Assembly: GCF_013285385.1 (NCBI RefSeq)
Contig: NZ_CP054212.1
Location: 3,596,001 to 3,660,000, forward strand
Direction: 5' to 3'
Length of the DNA stretch: 64,000 nucleotides
Origin: Paramixta manurensis
GTDB lineage: Bacteria > Pseudomonadota > Gammaproteobacteria > Enterobacterales > Enterobacteriaceae
This document shows positions 42,292 through 50,926 of the stretch, one piece after another. The notes under the pieces are model-generated. The model had not been told where the DNA came from. It was given only the letters and a program-made list of their open reading frames with translations, and did no database searches. Made by a program: the position numbers and the translations under genes. Every line of letters starts with the position of its first letter. Within the stretch, counting starts at the first letter, position 1.

Positions 42292-43057
42292 TCTCTCTGA
42301 TCCGGCCCTGATTACGCTCTCCGGCATTGTGAAACAGTATGGCAACACGCGGATACTGGATGGTTTGGATCTGACCATTCCTGCCGGCCAAAAAGTCGCG
42401 CTGATTGGCCCAAGCGGCTCCGGTAAATCCACCGTGTTGCGCTTAATTAAAGGCCTGGAGTCTTTTTCTGCCGGCACACTCACCATTGATGGCGTTTCGC
42501 TCGATCCTGGCGCTAAGCGGCGGACATTTTTTCCGCCGCGCCAAGCGATCAAACCAGTAACCGGAATGGTGTTTCAACACTTCAATCTGTTCCCGCATCT
42601 GACCGTGGAGCAGAACATTACCGAAGCGCCGCAACGTGTGCTGAAAATCCCGGCGGCAGAGGCGAAAGCGCGCGCCAGACATTACCTTGAGTTGGTTGGC
42701 ATGGCGCATAAAGCGCAGGCGTGGCCCGCCACGCTTTCCGGTGGACAAAAACAACGGGTCGCTATTGCTCGCGCGCTGGCAATGCAACCACGCATTATGT
42801 TGTTCGATGAGGTCACCTCGGCACTCGATCCTGAATTGGTCGGCGAGGTGCTTAACGTGATTCGTGAACTCGCCCACCAGCAGAAAATGACCCTGCTACT
42901 GGTAACTCATGAGATGAATTTTGCCCGTGACGTTGCGGACCGGGTCATTTTTATGGAGCAGGGAAAAATTATCGACGATGGCACACCGCACGCGTTATTG
43001 ATCGCGCCACGGCATCCGCGCACACAACAATTCCTCAATCTGGTACGCAATCATTAA
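42275..43057 (+). CDS. ehuA: EhuA-like amino-acid ABC transporter ATPase
   Basis: A 260-residue ATPase of the polar-amino-acid type. Walker A GPSGSGKST near residue 48, Q-loop FQHFNLFPHLTVEQNI near 97, signature LSGGQKQRVAIARAL near 155, Walker B MLFDEVTSALDPELVGEV near 175 and the switch His in LLVTHEMNFARDVADR near 210 are intact. It is the last gene of the operon. Compared with typical members it has a short insertion (KRRTFFPPRQAIKPV) before the Q-loop. Confidence 0.88.
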   Translation: MTTPNNLSDPALITLSGIVKQYGNTRILDGLDLTIPAGQKVALIGPSGSGKSTVLRLIKGLESFSAGTLTIDGVSLDPGAKRRTFFPPRQAIKPVTGMVFQHFNLFPHLTVEQNITEAPQRVLKIPAAEAKARARHYLELVGMAHKAQAWPATLSGGQKQRVAIARALAMQPRIMLFDEVTSALDPELVGEVLNVIRELAHQQKMTLLLVTHEMNFARDVADRVIFMEQGKIIDDGTPHALLIAPRHPRTQQFLNLVRNH

Positions 43058-43665
43058 GTGTCGGGCAGTGGAAACCACAGCGCCGCGCCCAATTTGATAC
43101 CGTTGTGAATGGTCAGTTTCATTACCAATACCTCGTTCAGTCTGGTGAGTATGAATTGCTGTGACTCAGCTTAACGAGGCAGCTCTGACGAGGTGGTGAG
43201 GAAGTTATGACAAAAAAATGACAACCGGCAGGAGTTACATCCCAATAAATTATCGATAACCAACAGCTTATTAACCTGAATAAAAAATATTTATCTCGTT
43301 ACCATTTAAACTGTACATAATTATTTTCCCAGTAAAAGTTTCATCCCTACAAAATAAAAAAATAACTTAAGATTATTCTTATAAAATAGCTTAAACGATG
43401 AACCTGCTATCAAACTTACCCTTTGAAAATAAGCCATAAATTACCCTTCTCTTTTTACCTCTCATCACAAATAAATTATTATTTATGATATTAAACAATA
43501 ACATGTGAAATAATCCCCTACTAAAAACTAAGCCTCGTTATCATTTTCACGCCTTGCTAAATAATCAAAAGCTTCTACCATTACTTATTCACGGTGTAGC
43601 AAGGCACGGGTTTATTTTGGCCTTGCCGCATAGGTTAATAACACGACATGAAAGAGGAATATTTT
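43058..43665. other. 608-base AT-rich gap upstream of yciG-like gene
   Basis: No convincing gene is visible. The first 150 bases are of normal composition and contain a 22-codon minus-strand frame (43054-43122) that I do not accept as a gene. Bases 43200-43560 are very AT-rich, suggesting an H-NS-bound or horizontally acquired stretch. The last 100 bases should carry the yciG-like promoter; TTGCTAAATAAT near 43554-43565 resembles an extended -10 that RpoS can use. Confidence 0.45.
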
Positions 43666-43845
43666 ATGACTCAGCATCGTGGTGGTTCAGGTAACTTTGC
43701 AGAAAATCGTGAAAAAGCTTCTGACGCCGGTAAAAAAGGCGGACAACATAGCGGCGGGAATTTTAAAAATGACCGCGAACGCGCTTCTGAAGCGGGGAAA
43801 AAAGGTGGTCAGCATAGCCACGGTGGAGGACGCTCTTCATCATGA
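43666..43845 (+). CDS. yciG: KGG-repeat stress-induced protein (YciG-like)
   Basis: A 59-residue hydrophilic protein made of two KGG (con-10-like) repeats: REKASDAGKKGGQHSGG and RERASEAGKKGGQHSHGG. In E. coli YciG is RpoS-dependent and affects motility and stress traits by an unknown mechanism. The N terminus MTQHRGGSGNFAENRE is nearly the E. coli one, which places the start at the ATG 43666-43668 with AGAGGAA upstream rather than the earlier in-frame ATG. It stands alone between two AT-rich gaps. Confidence 0.9.
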   Translation: MTQHRGGSGNFAENREKASDAGKKGGQHSGGNFKNDRERASEAGKKGGQHSHGGGRSSS

Positions 43846-43923
43846 TGGATAATTAACGATTATGGTTAACGGATTAACGTCGCTCCGGTATCCGCGCCCC
43901 AAACGATGCCGGAGCGTAACCTT

Positions 43924-43992
43924 ATGATGAATAAACCTATTTTATTGCATATCATACTTAATCCGCTGCTTCTGTTCTTCCCGATGAAATAA
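43924..43992 (+). CDS. Possible 22-residue hydrophobic small protein
   Basis: A short frame beginning MMNKPILLHIILNPLLLFF and ending in PMK, i.e. a single hydrophobic segment with basic residues near both ends, of the type of small inner-membrane proteins. CGGAG lies nine bases before the first ATG. There is no homologue I can name and chance occurrence is quite possible. Confidence 0.25.
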   Translation: MMNKPILLHIILNPLLLFFPMK

Positions 43993-44027
43993 ATATAACT
44001 ACCGATACAGTCATTTTTGAGGTCAGT

Positions 44028-44774
44028 ATGGCAACGGCGATTTTTATGATTTTGATGGTATGTGGATACTGGTATACCAACCGTGACTTAACCACACGCT
44101 ATAAATTTAATCGCTCTTCCGGCTGGGACGTTTACTTCCTGATTGCACTGTATGGTTGCATCTTTATTTTACAGGGAATGGTGATGACCTTTTTGCTTTG
44201 GCTATGCCTGTTCGGCATCTCTCTGGCGATGAACTACAGCGGCATCGCTGATGCTGGCCACCAGCAATTACAGTGGGATTTTCTGTCATGGCAACTATTA
44301 GGTCTACAAGCGCCGGTAATGTGTATGCTGGCCTTCGCGGTGCTGTTTTGCCTTTACCGATCAAACTGGGCGCACAGCGCGAACCTGAATACCGACGACC
44401 GGCGAAAATTGTACAAACATCTCACGCAATCCAATGGCGTGGAAGGCCTCCTGTTTCAATGTATGGAAGAGGGAGAACTGGCATGGATAACGTTAAAATC
44501 GCGCCGTATATACATCGGTATGATCCATACCGCCTCGTTTGAAAACGCGTCAATGGCGAATATTGTGTTGATTCCGATGCTGAGCGGATACCGGGATGGC
44601 AAAACATTGAGTTTATGCGTAGAGCACAACTACAGCGCCTGGTACGCAAAACACAGTATTGGTCTAAAATCCGGCGACAAATCCGCGTTAAATTTTCGCA
44701 AAGTGATCATGCTGGATCAGGTAGAGAGCTTATCACTGTTCGACGCCTCAAGCGCCAGCGCACTGGCCTTATAA
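44028..44774 (+). CDS. Unknown membrane protein with three N-terminal hydrophobic segments
   Basis: A 248-residue protein I do not recognise. Hydrophobic segments lie at about residues 1-14, 34-68 (possibly two helices) and 85-108; the remaining 140 residues are soluble and probably cytoplasmic, with a beta-rich look (AWITLKSRRIYIGMIHTASF, then MANIVLIPMLSGYRDGKTLSL). The phrase RRIYIGMI recalls small PRC-barrel-like or YmfM-like folds, but I do not rely on it. TGAGGTCAGT precedes the ATG. It is isolated; the next gene is convergent. Confidence 0.7.
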   Translation: MATAIFMILMVCGYWYTNRDLTTRYKFNRSSGWDVYFLIALYGCIFILQGMVMTFLLWLCLFGISLAMNYSGIADAGHQQLQWDFLSWQLLGLQAPVMCMLAFAVLFCLYRSNWAHSANLNTDDRRKLYKHLTQSNGVEGLLFQCMEEGELAWITLKSRRIYIGMIHTASFENASMANIVLIPMLSGYRDGKTLSLCVEHNYSAWYAKHSIGLKSGDKSALNFRKVIMLDQVESLSLFDASSASALAL

Positions 44775-44793
44775 AGGAGCGCAACCGCCGCGT

Positions 44794-45024
44794 TTAGCGC
44801 GCTCCGCTTTCCTCTTGGTCGTTTTTCTGCGTGTCACGTAACGCCGCTACATGCCGTGCAAAATCTTCCTGCGCCTCTTGCGAATCGGTATTGACCGAGA
44901 CGTTGCCATCCTCATCAATCAGGATCCGCTGCCCTTCCTGACGCGCCTCCATCCGCTCATGACGTGAACAGACGGCAAGCAGTTGTTCCGGACTGGCAAA
45001 TAAATTCCGTAGAAATTGCCGCAT
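44794..45024 (-). CDS. Small conserved-looking hypothetical protein
   Basis: A 76-residue protein of unknown function. The first part is basic and amphipathic (MRQFLRNLFASPEQLLAVCSRHERMEARQEGQ), the second acidic (DEDGNVSVNTDSQEAQEDFARHVAAL). There is no membrane segment. AGAGGT precedes the ATG at 45022-45024; a longer frame to 45078 is not supported. It is convergent with the membrane protein and 100 bases from the RpiR gene. Confidence 0.6.
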   Translation of the reverse strand: MRQFLRNLFASPEQLLAVCSRHERMEARQEGQRILIDEDGNVSVNTDSQEAQEDFARHVAALRDTQKNDQEESGAR

Positions 45025-45129
45025 GGTTACCTCTTGGCGGTGAAAGGGTTGCTCCAATAAGTAAACAATGCAATCCACGAAACCGCCATAAGAACTCTCC
45101 TGACAGTGCTTGCCCGCGTGCCGCCATCC

Positions 45130-46017
45130 CTATTTTTTATGTGACGGTTTTAGCCCACGATAGAGATCCTGAATACGCTTCATGGTTTTCACCGTACGCG
45201 CGGAAGTCGCCGAGGCAACCGAGAGGATCAGCATTTCCAGACAGACCAGCACCGTGCCATGTAGCGGCATACGGCCATTCTCCCCGCCGCGCGGCACGTT
45301 GATAACCACCTCCGCTTCTTTCGCAAAAAAGGAGTCAGTCGCGTGGGTCAGTAAAATAACCGGGATACCAAGACGTTTCGCTTCACGTAGCGTGGTGGTC
45401 CCTTCACGGTGCGCCGATTTTTGCGCCATCATAATCAGCACATCGCCACGCTGTAGCGCAAGCAGTTGCTCGGCGAGCGCTACGCCAGAGCGATTAAGCG
45501 AACAGGCCGGAATACCGATGCGGGTAAACAAGCGGGCGCTGTAATCGGCCAAAATACCGGATGCATTAATGCCAAATAACGCAACCTGGCGGGCGGCAAT
45601 CAACAACACCACCGCTTCGGCAATAGCCTGACGATTATGAGGTTCGGAGAGCGCATCGCAGGCCAGTTTATGCCCGCCTAAGACAAAATCGATCCCGGAA
45701 TGGATATCGCAGGACAATTCGTTGACGGTTGCGACCATTTTTTCCTCCGAGTTCATGCCCGGACCAAACCAAGCCTCCAGCGTTTTTTTCAAATCGCGTA
45801 AACCGGCAAACCCCAATGCCTGCACGCTACGCACCACGGTAGCGTCTGACGTTTCGGTCGCCGCCGCAATCTCCATCGCGGTCGACTCCAGTACCCTTTC
45901 TCGATGCTCGTGGATATAGCGCGCCACAGACTGTAAACGCGGCGACAACGATGAAGCGCGAGCCCGGTAACGCTCCCCCAAAACATCTACACGATTTTTT
46001 ATCTTATTACCTGCCAT
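45130..46017 (-). CDS. RpiR/MurR-family transcriptional regulator
   Basis: A 295-residue regulator: N-terminal HTH_6 domain (residues 20-90, with ATETSDATVVRSVQALGFAGLRDLKK as recognition part) and a C-terminal SIS domain (residues 130-280, with VALFGINASGILADYSARLFTRIG and MMAQKSAHREGTTTLREAKRLG) that binds a phosphosugar or similar ligand. The start ATG of MAGNKIKN has GGAGCGGG upstream; residues before it have no family match. It is divergent from the siderophore-type receptor gene, an unusual pairing for an RpiR regulator, so its real target is uncertain. Confidence 0.83.
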   Translation of the reverse strand: MAGNKIKNRVDVLGERYRARASSLSPRLQSVARYIHEHRERVLESTAMEIAAATETSDATVVRSVQALGFAGLRDLKKTLEAWFGPGMNSEEKMVATVNELSCDIHSGIDFVLGGHKLACDALSEPHNRQAIAEAVVLLIAARQVALFGINASGILADYSARLFTRIGIPACSLNRSGVALAEQLLALQRGDVLIMMAQKSAHREGTTTLREAKRLGIPVILLTHATDSFFAKEAEVVINVPRGGENGRMPLHGTVLVCLEMLILSVASATSARTVKTMKRIQDLYRGLKPSHKK

Positions 46018-46388
46018 TGTACTTACCCGCTCCGCAGACCTGAGACACGCTGATTGACAGGTTATCCATTCCTGACACCGACCATCATTCTGTAGTAACC
46101 AATAACCATACAAACCACTCTCATTACATAACAGCAGAAAAAACCGCGCCGTAAATAAGGTAAACAATATAAATAATAGTCAATAAATACAATTAATTAA
46201 CCAAAAAATAATAACTAAACATCTCAAAATTCTGTCTCTATATCACTGTAATAAATGGCGAAATTTTTACATTTACTACTACATTAGTTCATGTTTGAAT
46301 GATTCTCAATTACATTTTAGTTAAGGCGATAGTTCCTTAACATTAAAGAAAAAATTCTCGCCAGCTAATTAGCACCAGGTTAAATAAG
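46018..46388. promoter_or_regulatory. AT-rich divergent promoter region with Fur-like box
   Basis: 371 bases between the RpiR gene and the TonB receptor, with no coding sequence. The Fur-like box at 46294-46308 lies 80 bases before the receptor start. Bases 46140-46260 are strongly AT-rich. Confidence 0.5.
46294..46308. promoter_or_regulatory. Fur-box candidate for TonB receptor operon
   Basis: TTTGAATGATTCTCA matches the 7-1-7 Fur consensus TGATAATNATTATCA at 10 of 14 defined positions. The gene type downstream (siderophore receptor plus binding protein) supports iron control. Confidence 0.5.
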
Positions 46389-48518
46389 ATGAATAATAAT
46401 CAGTCAGTTGCTTGTAAAGGGAGGCGCCAGTCAACCCTGTTTGCCGCAATCTACGGCGTGGCATTTTTTACGCCGATTGCCGGTTTTTCCACGGAGGATA
46501 CCCCTACTCTCATCGTTTCTGCGCCAGAGGATAATCAGCAGGGCTACAGCGCCGCCAATAGTTCGATTGCCAGTAAAACCGCCACCTCAAGGCTGGATGA
46601 ATCACAATCGGTCAGCGTGGTGACCCAACAACAATTGGATGATTACCAAGCCGCCAGCCTGGCCGATGCCATGCATTTTGTTAGCGGCGTCACCGAAGGC
46701 AATACGCTCGCCGGTACCGAAGATGGCTTTGTACGCCGAGGTTTCGGCACCAACTCAGATGGCTCGGTCTACCGCGACGGCGTACGCAGCAGCCAGGGGT
46801 TAAATTTCGATGCTACCACCGAGCGGGTTGACGTTCTGAAGGGATCGGCTTCGCTGCTGTACGGCATCCAAAATCCCGGCGGCGTCATCAATGTGGTAAG
46901 CAAAAAACCCCAGTACCAGTGGCAGACCAAGGTTAGCGGGCGCTATGCCAGCGAAGGTGGCGGCGCAGGCACGGTTGATGTGACCGGGCCGCTGGGTAAC
47001 GGTTTTGCTTTCCGTTTAATTGCCGAGAAACAGGACCAGGATTACTGGCGGAATTTCGGCAGTGACAAACACACGCTGCTCGCCCCTTCTCTGCAATGGT
47101 ATGGCGAAAAAGCCAGTTTCCTGATCGGCTATGAAGATTATCGCTACGATATTCCCTACGATCGCGGCACTGCTTTTATCAACGGTAAACCGGTGGACAT
47201 TGGCTATAAGAAACGCCTGGACGATAGAGCAAATACCGCTCGCGGCCACAACCAGACTCTCAATGCTCACTACGATTGGCAATTCAATGATGACTGGAGC
47301 ACCCGCCTAACGCTGGGCTGGAACCAGCGTCGCTATGATAATGATGAGGTGCGCGTCACCGCCATTAATCCCAGCACCGGCGTAGTCACGCGGCGAGCGG
47401 ATGCTAACCGTGGCTTTAACCATAAAACCAAATATCTCTCCTGGGATCTGCTCGGTTCACAAGAAATCTTCGGGATGACGCACGCGCTGGTGGTGGGCAC
47501 CGATTACGAGATGAACCAGACCTATCGCCAGCACCAATATCAGGGTAAGGCGGATAAGCAGTTCAATCTGTACGACCCGCAATATGGCATGTTATCGCCA
47601 GTGATTGATGACAGTACCGAAAACACCGCCAACGCCAATAACCTGAATCGTATTCATAGCCGCTCGGTGTATGCCAAAGACAGTATTTCACTGACTCCAA
47701 GTTGGATTGCCGTACTGGGCGGCCGCTATCAGCATTATGAGCAGCGCGCCTCCAAAGGATTTGATCCAGTGGTAACCACACTGAATGATCAAGGCAATAA
47801 ATTCCTGCCGCAAGCCGGGTTGATTTATAAACTCACGCCCGATTTTTCGCTGTATGGTAGCGTCAGTAAATCGTTTACCCCCTCCACGGATGTTGACGAT
47901 GACGGTAATGTGGGTAAGCCGGAACAGGGCACGTCCTGGGAAGTGGGCAGTAAGTGGCAGCTCTCCCCGCGTCTCTTCACCAGCGTGGCGCTGTATCGTA
48001 TTGATGAGCGCGATATGTCACTCAGTATTAATGGCGACACGCACCCGATTAATAAAGCCCGCTCCAGCGGTGCCGAATTTGAGCTTAACGGTGAAGTGTT
48101 ACCGGGCTGGAACCTCAGCGCCAATTACAGTTATGACCAAGCCGAAATCGTTGATGATGGCGAGAACGCAGCCAATAACGGCAACCGGCTGCAAAATGCG
48201 CCACGTCACTCCGGCGCGCTGTATGTCAGCCATAACCTGGCCCTCGGCGCGCTGCCGGGCGATTTTCGTATTGGCGGCGGCGCACGCTATGTTGGCGCAC
48301 GGGCAGGCGACCCGGAAAACAGCTTCACTCTACCGGATTATGTGGTCGCCGACAGCTTCATTGCCTGGAGTAACCGCCTGTTCGGTGAAAAAACCCAATT
48401 GCGGCTCAATCTGAATAATCTGTTTAATAAGCACTATTACACTTCCAGCGGCGGCAACCTGCGTGTACGCGAAGGCGAAACCCGTAATCTAATGGTACAG
48501 GCCAGTGTTGAATTTTAA
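46389..48518 (+). CDS. TonB-dependent siderophore receptor
   Basis: A 709-residue outer-membrane receptor. A signal peptide is followed by a TonB box-like stretch (TPTLIVSAPE), the plug domain (SVSVVTQQQLDDYQAASLADAM near 77, RRGFGTNSDGSVYRDGVR near 113, ERVDVLKGSASLLYGIQNPGGVINVVSKKP near 143) and a 22-strand barrel ending in the aromatic MVQASVEF. The plug sequence is of the ferrichrome/hydroxamate receptor type (FhuA/FhuE/FoxA), so a hydroxamate siderophore is likely. It overlaps the binding-protein gene by 14 bases; neither permease nor ATPase is adjacent. Confidence 0.88.
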   Translation: MNNNQSVACKGRRQSTLFAAIYGVAFFTPIAGFSTEDTPTLIVSAPEDNQQGYSAANSSIASKTATSRLDESQSVSVVTQQQLDDYQAASLADAMHFVSGVTEGNTLAGTEDGFVRRGFGTNSDGSVYRDGVRSSQGLNFDATTERVDVLKGSASLLYGIQNPGGVINVVSKKPQYQWQTKVSGRYASEGGGAGTVDVTGPLGNGFAFRLIAEKQDQDYWRNFGSDKHTLLAPSLQWYGEKASFLIGYEDYRYDIPYDRGTAFINGKPVDIGYKKRLDDRANTARGHNQTLNAHYDWQFNDDWSTRLTLGWNQRRYDNDEVRVTAINPSTGVVTRRADANRGFNHKTKYLSWDLLGSQEIFGMTHALVVGTDYEMNQTYRQHQYQGKADKQFNLYDPQYGMLSPVIDDSTENTANANNLNRIHSRSVYAKDSISLTPSWIAVLGGRYQHYEQRASKGFDPVVTTLNDQGNKFLPQAGLIYKLTPDFSLYGSVSKSFTPSTDVDDDGNVGKPEQGTSWEVGSKWQLSPRLFTSVALYRIDERDMSLSINGDTHPINKARSSGAEFELNGEVLPGWNLSANYSYDQAEIVDDGENAANNGNRLQNAPRHSGALYVSHNLALGALPGDFRIGGGARYVGARAGDPENSFTLPDYVVADSFIAWSNRLFGEKTQLRLNLNNLFNKHYYTSSGGNLRVREGETRNLMVQASVEF

Positions 48519-49665
48519 TCCGCGTATCCTAACCGGCGCCCGGCGCACCATCGCTCGCTTCCATTTAATCGTGGTCGCGCTTGCGCTCCTCTCCGCCTTT
48601 AGCCCCACCGCGTTCGCGCGCACAGTGACCGATATTGATGGCAATCAGGTGGCGATACCCGACCATCCGCAACGAATTGTGCTGGGCGAGAGCCGTATGC
48701 TCTATACCCTGGCGATGTTGGAACCTAATGATCCGTTTCAACATATCGTCGCGTGGCCGCTGGATTTAAAGAAATATGACCGGCAAACATGGGACATTTT
48801 TGCGCAACGCTTCCCGAAAATGCTGAACATTCCGGCGTTAGGCCAGAACAGCGCCACCGGTCTGTCACCGGAAAAAATCCTGGCGCTAAAGCCGGATGTG
48901 GTGATTTTGCCGAGCCTGGCCCGCTATGACGATGCCACATTACAGTTGAACCACATACTGAAAGCCGCGCACATTCCAGTGGTAAAGATTGACCTACGTG
49001 TGCACCTGTTAAAAAACACCACCCGGAGTGTACAAATCCTGGGCGAAGTGCTGAACCAAAACGCCCGCGCGCAGGCTTTTACGCGTTTTTATGATGCGCA
49101 TATGCAACGGATTCAGCAGCGGTTGGCCTCCTCGAAACGGCCCAAACCCACGGTGTTGCTACAATTGCACCTTGGGCGGCGCAACGAGTGCTGTGTCACC
49201 GCGGTGCAAGGCAGTCTCGGCGAGTTGCTGGCCTTCGCTGGCGGCGAGAATATTGGCGGCAAAACGATTAACGGCGTGTTTGGCCGCCTCAGCGAGGAAA
49301 CCGTTATTGCTTCACAGCCAGAGTTCTATATCGCGACCGGTGCGGGCGGCTTGCAGGATCAAGATGATTTAAAACTGGGCCCCACCATTCCACCGGAGAT
49401 GGTTCAAAATAGTCTGACGGCGTTAACCGCGAAGCAAAACGGCTTACGCGAGCTGAAAGCTTTACATAACGGCCACACAGCGGCGGTTTGGCAAAATTTC
49501 TATCTTAGCCCCTGGCATGTCGCGGCCACCGAGTTTATCGCCAAGACGTTGTATCCGGACCTGTTTGCCGATGTCGACCCGCAACAAACGCTGCAGCAGA
49601 TCTTTCACGATTATTTGCCCATTCCCTACAGCGGCACCTTTTTCGCCCAACTGGCGACCAGATAA
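48505..49665 (+). CDS. Periplasmic iron-siderophore-type binding protein (TroA/FhuD-like fold)
   Basis: A 386-residue class III periplasmic binding protein. A signal peptide ends SPTAFA|RTVTDIDGNQVAIPDHPQRIV, the usual opening of these proteins; LSPEKILALKPDVVILPS near 130 is the typical first-lobe segment and GELLAFAGGENIGG near 237 the second lobe. It is long for FhuD-like proteins (about 300). The start is a GTG inside the receptor's last codons. It may deliver siderophore iron or another ligand to a permease encoded elsewhere. Confidence 0.8.
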   Translation: MLNFNPRILTGARRTIARFHLIVVALALLSAFSPTAFARTVTDIDGNQVAIPDHPQRIVLGESRMLYTLAMLEPNDPFQHIVAWPLDLKKYDRQTWDIFAQRFPKMLNIPALGQNSATGLSPEKILALKPDVVILPSLARYDDATLQLNHILKAAHIPVVKIDLRVHLLKNTTRSVQILGEVLNQNARAQAFTRFYDAHMQRIQQRLASSKRPKPTVLLQLHLGRRNECCVTAVQGSLGELLAFAGGENIGGKTINGVFGRLSEETVIASQPEFYIATGAGGLQDQDDLKLGPTIPPEMVQNSLTALTAKQNGLRELKALHNGHTAAVWQNFYLSPWHVAATEFIAKTLYPDLFADVDPQQTLQQIFHDYLPIPYSGTFFAQLATR

Positions 49666-49683
49666 ACCGAGGCTATCCTTTAC

Positions 49684-50898
49684 TTAGGCTAGCGGTTTGC
49701 GGGCGATAATTCGGCAATAGCTGTACACGCTAATCCCACCGGCAATCGCCACCACGCCCAGCACCGTGAAACCCGGCACGTAGGAACCGCTATAACTGTG
49801 TAGATATTCCACGACAAAACCCGCCGTAGTACCGCCGAGCCCGGCGCCAATGCCATTGATCACGCCCGCCGCCGGGCCAACCGCCTGTTTACTGACGCTG
49901 GCGGTAATAATCGACCAGATATTGGTGGTGTAACAACTGGTGAACCAGGCGATAGCCAGGGTGATCAAACACAGTTTTCCTGGCGCGCTATCGATAAACG
50001 GCAGAATAATCAGAAAAATACCGGCAGAGCCAAGGCCAAAAGCGGCGATTGGCCCACGCTGCTGCGTTTTATCGCTGAAACGGGAGATCGGAATCGCCAA
50101 CAGAATCGCCAGAAAGTAAGGCAGGCCACTGGCGAAGCCTTGGGCAATACCGTGAAACCCCAACGAGGTCACCACCAGCGGGATAAACAGCGTAATGCCC
50201 CAGAACAGCATGCCATTGGCGAAATAGCTGAAAATGAGTAACAGAAATGGCGCGCCGCCCAGATCGCTGAAACGAATTTTTGCGGTTTGCACCGCTGGCT
50301 CCGGCGAGACGGTTTGCTGGCGGTTATCCGGTGCATTTTTTAGAAACACCCACAGCATCGGCACCACGATAAAAACGCCCATGCCGCCGGTAATATAGAA
50401 CACCCACTGCCAACCCATTAGGTTAAAAATCGGCGTTAGGATCAGAAATCCGAGCGCTAAGGCGAGAAATTGACCGTAAAACTGAATCAGGTTGGTGCCA
50501 CGGGTAATTTCATCCTTATTAAACCAGGCACGGGCAAGACGGAATTGCTGCGGCCAATAAATGCCTTCCGCTACGCCTAAAATAATGCGGAACACAATCA
50601 ATACCGCTGCTGAATTCACCCAGCCGGTCATAATCTGTACCAACGACCAGAGCAGTACCATACCGATCATGGTTAGCCGGGGATCGAGTTTATTAGTCAG
50701 GAAACCGCCAAAAAAGTTAGCCAGCGCGTAGCCAATCAAAAAGCCGGTTAGCGCCAGACTTTTGGTTGCCGCGCCATCAATCCCTAACGCTTTTTCCATG
50801 CCTGGCAACGCAATGGAGAGATTAGAACGATCGAGATAGGCGACGAACAGCGACACCATTAACGTAAAACCGATCCTGAACCATTTTGATTGCAACAT
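49684..50898 (-). CDS. MFS transporter, anion:cation symporter (hexuronate/sugar acid) family
   Basis: A 404-residue MFS permease with 12 hydrophobic segments, of the ACS branch (GudP, ExuT, RhmT). MVSLFVAYLDRSNLSIALP near residue 13 matches the family's first segment (usually YxDRxNLS), FGGFLTNKLDPR near 64 and RIILGVAEGIYWPQQ near 104 are also typical. It lies 28 bases after the enolase-superfamily gene and presumably imports its sugar-acid substrate. Confidence 0.87.
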   Translation of the reverse strand: MLQSKWFRIGFTLMVSLFVAYLDRSNLSIALPGMEKALGIDGAATKSLALTGFLIGYALANFFGGFLTNKLDPRLTMIGMVLLWSLVQIMTGWVNSAAVLIVFRIILGVAEGIYWPQQFRLARAWFNKDEITRGTNLIQFYGQFLALALGFLILTPIFNLMGWQWVFYITGGMGVFIVVPMLWVFLKNAPDNRQQTVSPEPAVQTAKIRFSDLGGAPFLLLIFSYFANGMLFWGITLFIPLVVTSLGFHGIAQGFASGLPYFLAILLAIPISRFSDKTQQRGPIAAFGLGSAGIFLIILPFIDSAPGKLCLITLAIAWFTSCYTTNIWSIITASVSKQAVGPAAGVINGIGAGLGGTTAGFVVEYLHSYSGSYVPGFTVLGVVAIAGGISVYSYCRIIARKPLA

Positions 50899-50926
50899 AA
50901 TATTCCTGCTCGGGTGGCGAGCCGTA

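Noticed and set aside
43054..43122. Minus-strand 22-codon frame beginning MKLTIHNGIKLGAALW
   Set aside because: It has a passable GAGG site but overlaps the end of the Ehu ATPase gene, has no known relative and is of a length expected by chance. It is not accepted without expression data.
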